Source of the DNA: Herpetosiphon geysericola | GTDB taxonomy: Bacteria > Chloroflexota > Chloroflexia > Chloroflexales > Herpetosiphonaceae | Direction of reading: 5' to 3' | Assembly: GCF_001306135.1 (NCBI RefSeq) | Contig: NZ_LGKP01000015.1 | Coordinates: forward strand, 124,001-188,000 | Length of the DNA stretch: 64,000 nt | Shown here: positions 1 to 8,363 of the stretch, piece after piece | Layout: each line of letters starts with the position of its first letter | Numbering within the stretch: position 1 is the stretch's first letter | Program-made: the position numbers and the translations under genes | The notes under the pieces: model-generated | Database searches by the model: none | The model's input: the letters and a program-made list of their open reading frames with translations, nothing else | What the model was told of the DNA's origin: nothing

Positions 1-46
1 GGGAACAGAATCGAATACATCTGGGCTAATCCTAAAAAATAATCAT

Positions 47-125
47 TCGTGCAATTCGTGGCTCAAAACGGAGCCTTCGTGCTCTTCGCGTGCTTCGCGG
101 TTCCATTTTTCGCCCTCTTCGTAGA
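47..125. repeat. CACGAAG/CTTCGTG-type intergenic repeat
   Basis: The stretch carries repeated TTCGTG and TTCGCG words at 6-12 base spacing, ending in a CTTCGTAGATC variant of the CTTCGTGGATC seen elsewhere. Similar words recur near 13,056, 15,688, 26,996, 28,930 and 59,922, always between genes. I see no credible gene in bases 1-125. It belongs to a dispersed intergenic repeat family of unknown role. Confidence 0.55.
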
Positions 126-167
126 TCAAAAAACGCCGATCGCTGGTGCATGCCAACGATCGGCGTT
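125..167 (-). terminator. Rho-independent terminator of the isochorismatase-like gene
   Basis: An 11-bp perfect inverted repeat (AACGCCGATCG at 132-142, CGATCGGCGTT at 157-167) lies directly downstream of the minus-strand stop codon. On the minus strand it is followed by a run of seven T residues (133-127). This is a classical intrinsic terminator. Confidence 0.85.
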
Positions 168-172
168 GCTGG

Positions 173-694
173 TTAAAACTTTATATTGGGGCTTGAATAG
201 ACGCGGGCAAAATTGCGCAAGACACTATTGTGATGGGCAATAATTTGGGCTGCTTTGAGCGCTTCGCCATCGAAGGTGCTGTGCGCATCGGCGGCAAGGC
301 TTACCCGAAAACCTCGCGACCATGCAGCGCGACAAGTGGTGTCGATACATAATTCGGTTTGAAAACCAGCCAACACCAGATGTTTAATCTCGCGTTGGCG
401 TAGCATTTCGGCCAAATCGGTGTGCAAAAAGGCATTGGGGGTTTCTTTTTGCAGCACCAAATCGCCAGCTTGCAATGTGCAAACCTCGTGTAACTGCCAG
501 CCTGGGCTACCTGGCGCATCGGGATCATCGGGGCCGCCATTGTGTTGCACATAGACGATGGCTGCATGATTAGCGCGGGCTGCGTTAATTAATCTTTCGA
601 TTGCTGCCAACACGCGTTCACTTGCATAGACGGTTGCCTCTGGTGTGAACAGATTGAGTTGAACATCCAGCAACACTAAGGCGGTTTGGCTCAT
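173..694 (-). CDS. Isochorismatase-family cysteine hydrolase
   Basis: A 173-residue cytoplasmic protein of the isochorismatase/nicotinamidase-like family, which hydrolyses amides or vinyl ethers through an Asp-Lys-Cys triad. Visible are the N-terminal ALVLLDVQ with the catalytic Asp, the mid-protein LVLQKETPNAF carrying the Lys, and HLVLAGFQTELCIDTTCRAAWSRGF, where Cys in ELCID is the expected nucleophile. The length is normal. ATG at 694 is preferred over an in-frame GTG six bases upstream because GAGGAG sits five bases before it. The gene overlaps the preceding kinase stop as TAATG, so the two are co-transcribed. The natural substrate cannot be told from sequence. Confidence 0.9.
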   Translation of the reverse strand: MSQTALVLLDVQLNLFTPEATVYASERVLAAIERLINAARANHAAIVYVQHNGGPDDPDAPGSPGWQLHEVCTLQAGDLVLQKETPNAFLHTDLAEMLRQREIKHLVLAGFQTELCIDTTCRAAWSRGFRVSLAADAHSTFDGEALKAAQIIAHHNSVLRNFARVYSSPNIKF

Positions 695-2571
695 TACCAC
701 TCCTCGCGTACATCAGCGGCACAACGAAAGCCAACCTCAAAATCGGCATCATTGGCAGCGGCTATATTACGATTCGCACCACGTAAGGCATCTGGCGAAC
801 AAGACCATGAGCCGCCGCGAGTGACACGCAAGCCTGCACTAGTGGGGAAATCACGGCCATCACCTGGGTCATAAGGATAGCGTTTATAGGCTGTATCCGT
901 CCACTCCCAAATATTGCCAGCCATTTCTGCCGCGCCACATGGGCTATCGCCTTGGGGTGAGTAGGCTCCGATTGGCACGGTGCCGCCAGCGCCGCCATCG
1001 CGGGCATTGGCCCGATTCGCGTCCCACTGATCGCCCCACGGATAGACCCGCTTATGGCCGGTTGTTGCATCCCATGTTGCAGCTTTTTCCCATTCTGCTT
1101 CGGTTGGCAAGCGCTTGCCAGCCCACTGCGCATAGGCTCGGGCCTCATCATGGGTCACTTCAACCACCGGATGATCTTCGATAATATGTGGTGGCAATGG
1201 CCCACCCCAGTAGCGTGGCGGGGTTGTGCCAGTTTCTTGTACAAAGCGCGCATAATCGGCACAGGTTACTGGAAAACGGTCGATCAAAAAGGTTTTGAGA
1301 TCAAGCCGATGCACCGGAACCTCATCAGGGTCATTGCCTTCGCTGCCCATCGGCATGACGCCAGCCATCACCCGCACCATTTCGCGGTTATCGCCTTCCC
1401 ACATTATGCCATGCGGCAGGCGTTCGGCCCGCAATTCGCTTGGGACTTGCAATGGGCGACTTGGTTTGCCAGCATTGGTGCTTGAACGAGGCTGCGTACC
1501 AATCCGCGGCTGACTAATCACCGCTGATTCTGCTGCTGATTCTGCTATGGCATGCGCTGCTGCCTGCATGCTGCGGGCACTAGCGAATTGGGCGACCACG
1601 GCAGGTTGGCTGATACTGACCGCCTGATCTTGCTCAAGCACGCGCTCGAAAACCATATGTAAGGCAGCAGCGCTCGGCGGGCGATGCTCTGGCTCAATCG
1701 CCATAGCCCGATCGACGGCGCGAGCCATCAAGACTGGAATATCAGGCCGAGCTTGTTCGACGGTTTGCATCGAAATGCCGCGCAAGCGATTTGGTGCTTC
1801 TGGCGGCATTTTGCCAACCAACAGATGATAGAGTGTCGCACCTAGGGCATACAAATCAGAACGGGGATCGGTTCCTTGACCCAAATATTGCTCAATTGGT
1901 GAGTAGCCGCCAGAATAAGCTTGGGCTGCGCGATTGGTGGCTGTGCCATCGCGATATTCTTTAGCAATCCCCAAATCGATCACCATCAAATCGCCATTGG
2001 GAGTTAAGCGCAAATTGGCTGGCTTAATGTCGCGGTGAATAATTGGTGGGTCTTGGGTGTGCAAATAGGTCAGCACATCACACACAATTTTGCCCCACTC
2101 GGCCACCGTGCGCCATGCAAGCATCGTTTCTGCTTCATCCATCAATTTTTCGAGATCTTTGCCGGGCACAAATTCCATCACCAAAAACTGCGCCCCGCTG
2201 GGATCAGTAAAATAATCGGTGACTTTGGTCATGCTCGGGTGGCGCAATCGGGCTAGCAATTGGGCCTCGGCCAAAAATTGTACATGCGCCGATTGGTCAA
2301 ATTCGTTATTTTCTTTGATCGCGCAGGGAACTTTAAGCCGCAGATCAATTGCGCCATAGACTCTACTGAAGCCACCAGCCCCAATAAAAGTCATAATTTT
2401 ATAGCGCTCTTGAAGAATAGTCCCGCGCCGCAGGGTGCCACTTGCTTCCCGTGGAAGGCTAGCAATCACCGGAGTTGGGGCAAGCGTCCCACAATGCGAG
2501 CAAAATCGTGCGCCTGGCGCAAGCAACATTTGGCAATTTGTACACGCTAATGCGTTCATAACACTACTCAT
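694..2571 (-). CDS. Zinc-ribbon Ser/Thr kinase fused to an FGE/sulfatase-modifying-like domain
   Basis: A 625-residue three-part protein. Residues ~10-30 form a CxxC...CxxC zinc ribbon. Residues ~55-310 are a Hanks-type Ser/Thr kinase: glycine loop GAGGFSRVYG, lysine in CAIKE, catalytic IIHRDIKPAN, and VIDLG where DFG is usual. Residues ~390-620 match the formylglycine-generating-enzyme (SUMF1/FGE-sulfatase) fold: MPMGSEGNDPDEVPVH, RLPTEAEWEKAA, YPWG, GNIWEWT, RGGSW and GFRCA. Bacterial kinase-FGE fusions are known; this fold is also used by binding modules, so oxidase activity is not assured. No membrane segment is evident, so it is probably cytoplasmic. An extended -10 box lies ~30 bases upstream. 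The downstream hydrolase overlaps by one base. Confidence 0.93.
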   Translation of the reverse strand: MSSVMNALACTNCQMLLAPGARFCSHCGTLAPTPVIASLPREASGTLRRGTILQERYKIMTFIGAGGFSRVYGAIDLRLKVPCAIKENNEFDQSAHVQFLAEAQLLARLRHPSMTKVTDYFTDPSGAQFLVMEFVPGKDLEKLMDEAETMLAWRTVAEWGKIVCDVLTYLHTQDPPIIHRDIKPANLRLTPNGDLMVIDLGIAKEYRDGTATNRAAQAYSGGYSPIEQYLGQGTDPRSDLYALGATLYHLLVGKMPPEAPNRLRGISMQTVEQARPDIPVLMARAVDRAMAIEPEHRPPSAAALHMVFERVLEQDQAVSISQPAVVAQFASARSMQAAAHAIAESAAESAVISQPRIGTQPRSSTNAGKPSRPLQVPSELRAERLPHGIMWEGDNREMVRVMAGVMPMGSEGNDPDEVPVHRLDLKTFLIDRFPVTCADYARFVQETGTTPPRYWGGPLPPHIIEDHPVVEVTHDEARAYAQWAGKRLPTEAEWEKAATWDATTGHKRVYPWGDQWDANRANARDGGAGGTVPIGAYSPQGDSPCGAAEMAGNIWEWTDTAYKRYPYDPGDGRDFPTSAGLRVTRGGSWSCSPDALRGANRNIAAANDADFEVGFRCAADVREEW

Positions 2572-2599
2572 CTATGGTTAACAGCTTTGGGTTGGTTTG

Positions 2600-2608
2600 A
2601 TTATAGCA
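2600..2608 (-). promoter_or_regulatory. Extended -10 promoter element for the kinase gene
   Basis: On the minus strand the sequence reads TGCTATAAT, a consensus -10 hexamer with the upstream TG. It lies about 30 bases before the kinase start codon at 2571. No good -35 hexamer is seen, which is typical of extended -10 promoters. Confidence 0.55.
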
Positions 2609-2693
2609 GTTTGCTCTAAAGCAAAGAGTGTACCAAGGTCAAGCTCTCTTGCCACCTGAATGGGGGATAAGGCCTACCCTTGGAAATTACTCA

Positions 2694-3290
2694 TCAGCCT
2701 AGATATTCAGCTATTAGTACTATTCCCAAGCCAATCAATAATCCACTACAGCCGCGCATAACCCACCGATAGGCCGCACCTTGCAAAAACCGCCGCGAAC
2801 GAGCCACAATCTCAGACAGCAGAATTTTGCTGCCCAGCAACAAAAGATAAAATACCAGCAAAAAACTGACAGTCGCGAACCACCCGTATTGGCGTTGAAT
2901 TGTGATTAGCAGTGGCCCGCCGATTGGTAACCAAAACAGCCATGGATGCGGATTAAGCCAATTGGTGATGAGTGCACGGCCTAAACTGCCCCAGGCTGCA
3001 CCGTTGGCCTCAGTTTGGGGCTTGGCTCGCCATGCATCAATCCCCATCCAGATTAAGAATAGCCCACCAGCAAGCCCAAGCCAACGATTAATACTTGCTG
3101 GCAAGGCATTGGCCACAAACAGCGCAATCAATATAATCGGCGCATCGGTGAGCAATGGTGCGCAGGCCACCAAATAGCCTGCGCGGCGGCCATGTTCCAA
3201 GGTTTCGCGAATCACTAAGCCTAACATTGGTCCAGGTAATAAGCCAGCAGCTAAACCCAACCCCAAAGCCTGTAGCCAATATTCAATCAC
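2694..3290 (-). CDS. LysE/RhtB-family amino-acid exporter
   Basis: A 198-residue integral membrane protein with about six hydrophobic segments. The LysE family signature is at the N-terminus (GLAAGLLPGPMLGLVIRETLEHGRR), followed by a membrane segment around TDAPIILIALFVANAL and the conserved NWLNPHPWLFW loop. Family members export basic or other amino acids, or small metabolites, by proton antiport. It is the last gene of a run M50 protease - HD hydrolase - LysE (gaps 8 and 15 bases), suggesting one transcript. The substrate is not predictable. Confidence 0.88.
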   Translation of the reverse strand: MIEYWLQALGLGLAAGLLPGPMLGLVIRETLEHGRRAGYLVACAPLLTDAPIILIALFVANALPASINRWLGLAGGLFLIWMGIDAWRAKPQTEANGAAWGSLGRALITNWLNPHPWLFWLPIGGPLLITIQRQYGWFATVSFLLVFYLLLLGSKILLSEIVARSRRFLQGAAYRWVMRGCSGLLIGLGIVLIAEYLG

Positions 3291-3305
3291 CAGTTTGGCC
3301 CTCGA

Positions 3306-3809
3306 TTAATGCTGATCGTCGGCCCAGCGTAAGCGTGCCGCCAAGCCAGTTGGCGCATCATCGTGATAATGGCGAATTGTGGCGACAATGGTTGGCGAGC
3401 AACCAGCCGCTGCTGCCAAATCGGCTCCCAACGGGCCATGGTGGGCATAGCGATAGATTGAACGACACCACCAACGTGGCTTTTGGGCGGCCCAAGCATA
3501 ACATTGCGGGGCAAGCTGCTTCCAAACTACTGCAATTCCATACCACAGCAACGATACTGGCTGGCCTTGACGATCTACCTTACCAGTGTCGTGATACAAG
3601 GCCAGATGCAGCAATTCTGCATCCTGCTCGCCAGCAGCAACCAAGGTTGCATAGACATCAAGGCAATGGCGTTGATCATAGAGCGGCATCCGTTCAAATA
3701 ATGGATACTCGTTGCTGGCCAGAATTTGGCGCACCAAGGCGCGTTCAGCAGGCGTTACCGTAGCTCGCAAGGCTGCCCAGAGTTGGCCTAAGCGCGTGCG
3801 CGCACTCAT
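3306..3809 (-). CDS. HD-domain hydrolase
   Basis: A 167-residue soluble protein with an HD phosphohydrolase core: RHCLDVYATL provides the first His, LALYHDTGK the HD pair, and later HH (AHHGPLG) and IRHYHDD supply further metal-ligand candidates. The family cleaves phosphomonoesters or phosphodiesters such as nucleotides, but nothing here fixes the substrate. The HD dyad is followed by TGK, as in many small HD proteins of unknown function. It sits 8 bases after the M50 protease stop and 15 bases before lysE, so it is probably co-transcribed with both. Confidence 0.85.
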   Translation of the reverse strand: MSARTRLGQLWAALRATVTPAERALVRQILASNEYPLFERMPLYDQRHCLDVYATLVAAGEQDAELLHLALYHDTGKVDRQGQPVSLLWYGIAVVWKQLAPQCYAWAAQKPRWWCRSIYRYAHHGPLGADLAAAAGCSPTIVATIRHYHDDAPTGLAARLRWADDQH

Positions 3810-3817
3810 GAAAACTC

Positions 3818-4531
3818 CTAGGCTTCAGCGTGCTCGTGGCTATGGCCAACTGCATGGCAACAACCAGACACAGGTAACACGATCCGTTGAAATAATTGGA
3901 AGATCGGCGCAATCATCGCATCCAAAATCCGTGGGTCAAGATTAAGCCGCGTCAGATTGAGCCGACTCAGCATCCATGGCAAGATGATCAAAATCATCAG
4001 CACAATATTGGCTGGGCGGCGCAAACGCTCCATCGGCGTGGCCCAACCTTGCGGCAACAAGCCAGCAAAGGTGTTAAAGCCATCGAGCGGTGGCAAGGGC
4101 AGCATATTAAAGGCTGCCAAGCCAATATTGGTCATAATCACGTAGTAGAGAAAGTTATACAGTTGGGGAGACATCCACGCGCCGCCATCGATGTACAACG
4201 GAATTGCAAAGATTGAGGCCAGCAATAAGTTGCTGGTTGGCCCTGCCAACGACGAAAGCGCAAAGCCTCGTCGCCCCCAGCGAATCCGAAAAACATTGAT
4301 TGGCACTGGTTTGCCCCACGCCATCGGCGCATAACCCAGCATCACAAATAGCATCATAAATGCGCCCAGCGGGTCGAAGTGCACCACCGGATTAAGCGTA
4401 ACCCTGCCTTCTTGGGCAGCAGTTGGGTCGCCCAAACGCAATGCCACAAACGCATGCGAAAATTCATGCACCGTTACGCCTAAAACAATCGCCACCAAGC
4501 GCATCACAAAATCGTTCATATCCATTTGCAT
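3818..4531 (-). CDS. Site-2-protease-family (M50) membrane metalloprotease
   Basis: A 237-residue multi-pass membrane protein of peptidase family M50. The zinc motif is HEFSH (His22, Glu23, His26) in the first membrane segment, and the third ligand lies in LPLPPLDGF, the usual NxxPxxxLDG motif. It lacks PDZ or CBS domains, matching the short rhomboid-sized bacterial group. The family cuts substrates within the membrane. The C-terminus ends in an unusual Cys/His-rich tail (CCHAVGHSHEH) that could bind metal. GGGAGAG lies just upstream of the chosen start. It is the first gene of the M50-HD-lysE run. Confidence 0.9.
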   Translation of the reverse strand: MQMDMNDFVMRLVAIVLGVTVHEFSHAFVALRLGDPTAAQEGRVTLNPVVHFDPLGAFMMLFVMLGYAPMAWGKPVPINVFRIRWGRRGFALSSLAGPTSNLLLASIFAIPLYIDGGAWMSPQLYNFLYYVIMTNIGLAAFNMLPLPPLDGFNTFAGLLPQGWATPMERLRRPANIVLMILIILPWMLSRLNLTRLNLDPRILDAMIAPIFQLFQRIVLPVSGCCHAVGHSHEHAEA

Positions 4532-4724
4532 ACACGGCTCTCCCCACGAGCAACAGCATTATCAGGCTGTATCCTACCACGAAATAGCCGCGCCTAAATT
4601 GCAATGCAACTGCCAAGAATCAGTTGGATTTCGGTTGTTGGAGGTTGAGGGCTGGAACTATGCGAATCCAAAGCAGAAACTGGTACAATTGCTGCCAGCT
4701 GTATTTGAATTGAAGGAATGTGCA

Positions 4725-5504
4725 ATGCCAATTCGTGGATGTTTGATTGATCTTGATGGCACGATTTATAGCGCTGGCACGATTATCGAGGGAGCAGTGG
4801 CGGCAATCGAGCAATTACGGGCTGCTGGCTATCAATTGCTCTTTCTGACCAACACCGATTCACAATTGCCCGCAACTTTGGCTGCCAAACTGCAAGCCCG
4901 CGACATTCCAATCCAAGCTCATGAAATTATGAATCCCTTGCAAGCGATTGCTGAATATTTGAGCCACAGCGAGCCAAATTTATCTATTCTGGCGCCCCAA
5001 AGCGTCAAAACCTGGTTTGAGCAACAATACCCGCCCCAGCCAGATCAGCCAGTCAGCCATGTTGTTTTAGCCCATTGTGGTGAAGTTGATGGCTATAATA
5101 GGCTTAATCTGGCGTTTCGGCAGCTCTTGGATGGTGCAGAATTCCTGGTGAGCCAGCCAGGCCGCAATTATCTGAGCAGCACGGGCCTGAATCTTGATAC
5201 TGGCGCGTTTGCTGCGTTGTTGGAATATGCGAGCCAAACCAAGCCGACGATTCTTGGTAAGCCAACCAAAGCCTTTTTTGAACAGGCGCTGCATGCATTG
5301 GAATTATCAGCTGAGGAAGTGGTGGTGGTTGGCGACGATTTAACCACCGATATTGTGGGAGCTTCCAACAGTGGGATGGCCAGCGTTTGGCTGCGCACTG
5401 GCAAGGGCCAACAGCAACAACTAACCGCTGATCTGCCCCAACCAACCTGGACACTGGCGAGTATTGCCGAGTTACCAGCCCTTTTGGCCGAGGTTAATCG
5501 TTGA
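4725..5504 (+). CDS. HAD-superfamily IIA phosphatase (NagD/PhoE-like)
   Basis: A 259-residue cytoplasmic phosphatase. HAD motif I is LIDLDGTIYS near the N-terminus, motif II is LFLTNTDS, the motif III lysine is in GKPTKAFF and motif IV is VVVGDDLTTDIVGASNSGM. A type IIA cap lies between motifs II and III, as in NagD, 4-nitrophenylphosphatase and phospholysine phosphatase relatives. A reading frame extends 42 codons upstream, but that part has no family similarity; ATG at 4725, preceded by AAGGAA, starts just before motif I as the family requires. It is monocistronic and the substrate is unknown. Confidence 0.88.
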   Translation: MPIRGCLIDLDGTIYSAGTIIEGAVAAIEQLRAAGYQLLFLTNTDSQLPATLAAKLQARDIPIQAHEIMNPLQAIAEYLSHSEPNLSILAPQSVKTWFEQQYPPQPDQPVSHVVLAHCGEVDGYNRLNLAFRQLLDGAEFLVSQPGRNYLSSTGLNLDTGAFAALLEYASQTKPTILGKPTKAFFEQALHALELSAEEVVVVGDDLTTDIVGASNSGMASVWLRTGKGQQQQLTADLPQPTWTLASIAELPALLAEVNR

Positions 5505-5819
5505 ATTGATGTGGGTTTGAGCTCCTTCACCTCTAGCCCTATCTTTCGCGGATCAGTTTGTAACAATCATCAATGATCACCACCCTTCCGTCCGCCTCAA
5601 GGCGGGAAACGCAGGAGGATTAAAGCCCCCTGCACCCCCTCAAGGACAATTGGTGCTGGTCAGTCATCCACCGATGAACCTCAAAATCAGTGGTTCGCAA
5701 CCGAAACTTACTTTTATAAGCCAGCTCCTTCGCCCACTGAACTTGAGGAAGCGCCTGTTTTCACTGCGAATTATGCAAGAAGCACGCGGGCGAGCGGTTG
5801 GAGTGAGGGAATTGGCAGC
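5505..5819. other. Intergenic region between converging genes
   Basis: This stretch lies between the plus-strand HAD gene and the minus-strand thioesterase gene. It holds a short near-perfect palindrome (CCGCCTCAAGGCGG, about 5590-5603) but no convincing terminator with a T-run, and no reading frame with protein-like character. I see nothing else in it. Confidence 0.5.
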
Positions 5820-6236
5820 TTACTCAGCCTCAACGACTGCCACGGTACAGCGCGAGACACAGATCAAACGATCTTGGTCGTCGCTGATGCGAACTTCCCA
5901 AACTTGGGTGCGGCGCCCGCGATGCAATGGCGTGGCCACACCAGTGACTACGCCGCTACGCACTGAACGCAGGTGGTTGGCATTGATTTCGACTCCAACA
6001 ACCAGTTGGTTGTTGTGCATCACATTGGCCCAGCCAGCAACTGAGGCCAGCGATTCGGCCAAAACCACCGATGCGCCGCCATGGAGCAAGCCAAATGGTT
6101 GATGCACTTTGCGCTCAACTGGCATCGTCGCCACAACCCGATCCAAACTGACTTCGGTAAAACTGATGCCCAGCGTGTCTGCAAGCGTGCCCCGTTGAAA
6201 CTCGTTCATGGCGCTTACATCAGGCAAATCGGTCAT
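5820..6236 (-). CDS. PaaI-type hotdog-fold acyl-CoA thioesterase
   Basis: A 138-residue hotdog-fold protein. The family signature QPFGLLHGGASVVLAESLASVAGW is present, where HGG and the following acidic residue form the active site, and VVGVEINANHLR and GRRTQVWEVRI complete the fold. Relatives hydrolyse phenylacetyl-CoA derivatives or 1,4-dihydroxy-2-naphthoyl-CoA (MenI), and the latter is a possible role in a menaquinone user. ATG at 6236 is preferred because AAGGAGG precedes it and it overlaps the stop of the histidine kinase gene as ATGA. It is therefore translationally coupled to the two-component genes, though a functional link is unclear. Confidence 0.88.
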   Translation of the reverse strand: MTDLPDVSAMNEFQRGTLADTLGISFTEVSLDRVVATMPVERKVHQPFGLLHGGASVVLAESLASVAGWANVMHNNQLVVGVEINANHLRSVRSGVVTGVATPLHRGRRTQVWEVRISDDQDRLICVSRCTVAVVEAE

Positions 6237-7612
6237 ACACCCTCCTTGGTGCTGATTGCTCGTAAAGCAACATAGAAACTTGAACCTTGGTTCGGCACAC
6301 TGGTTGCCCAAACCCTGCCACCCATTGCGGTCACGAGGCCTTTGACAATCGCTAAGCCCAAGCCTGTGCCGCCAGTTTCGCGAGCGCGAGCTTTATCGGT
6401 GCGATAAAAGCGCTCGAAAATGGTCGCTGCCTCGCTTGGGTCAAAGCCCGCGCCAGTGTCGTGAACGCCCAAAATAACTTCACCAGCACTTTGGCGAGCA
6501 GTCACGCGAATTTTACCACCTTGTGGCGTGTAGCGAACCGCATTTTGCAAGAGATTAACTAAAACTTGCTGTAAGCGTGATGGATCAGCGTGGACGTAAG
6601 CTAGCTGCTCGGCGCTCTCGTTGGCTAGCTCTAATTGTTTTTCGCGCGCGGCCAATTGCATGCGATTAACCACCCGATTGACTACTTCGTGCGGCTCTAG
6701 CTCAACAGGATTGAGGCTCAATTGGCCTGCATCGGCCAAGGAAAGGGTGCGCAAATCTTCAATCAGATGATTAAGCTGTTGCACTTCCTCGCCCAATGAG
6801 CTAATCACCGCAGGCGTCGGTTTGCTTACGCCATCTTCGATGCTCTCAAGCTCAATTTGCAGTACGCTCAAGGGTGTGCGCAGTTCGTGGGCGATGTCGG
6901 CAACCATTTGGCGGCGCACCTGCTCAGAGCGCTGTAGCTCGTTGCTCATCGAATTAAAGGCTTGGCTTAATTCGGCAATTTCATCGTTGCCCGACTCGTC
7001 GACTTGCACCGAGCGCTCGCCTTGGGCCAATTGATGCACGGCAGTGGTTAAGCCGCGCAAGGGAGCAGCCAAGGTGCGCGCCAAGCGAAAGCCAATCGCC
7101 AAGGCTAGAAGCGCAGTAATTGCCCCCGCCAGCCAGATATTGCGCCGTACCATGCTCAAAAAATAATCTTCATCTGCGCCAAATTGGCCTTCGTTGGGCC
7201 GCACAATCACCGTGCCAATCACCGTGCCATCAGTGGCACTAATTGGCTCGCCGCGCTCAATATCGCGTTGGGTAACGTTGGCTGGCTGTTTGTTGGCTTT
7301 TGGGCCGCGGCCACGGCTATCAAACACCACCTCGCCTGCGATATCGACGACAATAACATGGCGCATTTGCGGCAGCATGAAGGGTCTCGGGCCAAGCTTC
7401 ATACAGCGCTGGCCATTAAAATCCCAGTTGCCAATAATCTCGTAGCAATCGGCTAGAGCAGGGGCGAACTCTTGGGCTGCTTGTTTGGCCTGTTTTGTAG
7501 CAAGATCATTAAAATAGCGATTGACGGTGACATTGGCCACCGCCGTGATTAGCAAAATTGCAACGAGCGCAACTGCAATGTGGGTTAATAATAATTTTCG
7601 TTGCAGTTTCAT
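6233..7612 (-). CDS. Sensor histidine kinase (HAMP, HisKA, HATPase)
   Basis: A 459-residue membrane sensor. The first membrane helix is at residues ~8-30. An extracytoplasmic sensor of ~120 residues follows, with two Cys in LADCYEIIGNWDFNGQRC. A second helix lies at ~158-178, then HAMP. The phospho-acceptor His is in ADIAHELRTPLS, with N box NLLQNAVRYTP, G1 DTGAGFD and G2 GTGLGLAIVKGL. All catalytic motifs are intact. It starts 3 bases after its response regulator stop, so the two form a standard pair. The signal is unknown. Confidence 0.95.
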   Translation of the reverse strand: MKLQRKLLLTHIAVALVAILLITAVANVTVNRYFNDLATKQAKQAAQEFAPALADCYEIIGNWDFNGQRCMKLGPRPFMLPQMRHVIVVDIAGEVVFDSRGRGPKANKQPANVTQRDIERGEPISATDGTVIGTVIVRPNEGQFGADEDYFLSMVRRNIWLAGAITALLALAIGFRLARTLAAPLRGLTTAVHQLAQGERSVQVDESGNDEIAELSQAFNSMSNELQRSEQVRRQMVADIAHELRTPLSVLQIELESIEDGVSKPTPAVISSLGEEVQQLNHLIEDLRTLSLADAGQLSLNPVELEPHEVVNRVVNRMQLAAREKQLELANESAEQLAYVHADPSRLQQVLVNLLQNAVRYTPQGGKIRVTARQSAGEVILGVHDTGAGFDPSEAATIFERFYRTDKARARETGGTGLGLAIVKGLVTAMGGRVWATSVPNQGSSFYVALRAISTKEGV

Positions 7613-7615
7613 GGC

Positions 7616-8299
7616 TTATTCCGCAAATTTATAGCCAATGCCAAAGACGGTCACAATGTAGCGTGGCACGCTGGGATTTGGCTCGATTTTACGCCGCACA
7701 TTTTTGATATGCGCATCGACGGTGCGATCATAGGCCTCGCCTTCTTCGCCCTGCACAGCATCAAGCAATTGGCTACGAGTTAAGGGGCGGCCAGCTGAGC
7801 GCACTAAGGTCACCAATAAATCAAATTCGGTCGGAGTTAGGCTGGTAATTGGCGTTTGCTCAATCAGCACCGTACGGCGTTGAAGATCAATTTCAATCCC
7901 ATTTTTGCGCAGGATCATTGGTGGTTCTAGCTCGCCGTTAACCCGGCGGAGCACTGCTTTGATCCGAGCCACAACTTGGCGCGGCGAAAACGGCTTGGTT
8001 ATATAATCGTCAGCGCCCAATTCCAAGCCAGCCAACGAATCAACTTCTTCTACCCGCGCAGTGAGCATAATAATCGGGACGCTTGATTCGGCGCGCAGGG
8101 TGCGACAGACCGTAAATCCATCAACGACTGGGAGCATCAAATCAAGCAAAATCAAATCGGGCTGCTCACGGCGGGCCATATCTAGCCCAATTTGGCCATC
8201 GCTAGCGGTGAGCGTGCTATAGCCGACGCCTTCTAAATAATTTTGTAAACCGATGGCAATTTTGCGCTCGTCTTCAACAATTAAAATTTTTGCGCTCAT
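7616..8299 (-). CDS. OmpR/PhoB-family response regulator
   Basis: A 227-residue two-domain regulator. The receiver domain has the acidic pair in IVEDERK, phospho-acceptor Asp in LILLDLMLP, Thr in IIMLTAR and Lys in DDYITKPFS. A winged-helix DNA-binding domain follows, with SLTPTEFDLL and DRTVDAHIKNVRRKI. ATG at 8299, with GGAGG five bases upstream, is preferred over an in-frame GTG at 8311 that overlaps the Shine-Dalgarno. It precedes and is co-transcribed with the histidine kinase and thioesterase. Confidence 0.96.
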   Translation of the reverse strand: MSAKILIVEDERKIAIGLQNYLEGVGYSTLTASDGQIGLDMARREQPDLILLDLMLPVVDGFTVCRTLRAESSVPIIMLTARVEEVDSLAGLELGADDYITKPFSPRQVVARIKAVLRRVNGELEPPMILRKNGIEIDLQRRTVLIEQTPITSLTPTEFDLLVTLVRSAGRPLTRSQLLDAVQGEEGEAYDRTVDAHIKNVRRKIEPNPSVPRYIVTVFGIGYKFAE

Positions 8300-8363
8300 A
8301 TAAGCCTCCACTGGGTGATGCTGTTATTGTAGTCCGAACCCGTGAAGAACCTGCGAAGAAGGC

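Noticed and set aside
49-243. Short open frame at the window start
   Set aside because: It consists of the TTCGTG repeat translated, and it runs across a terminator into the opposite gene.
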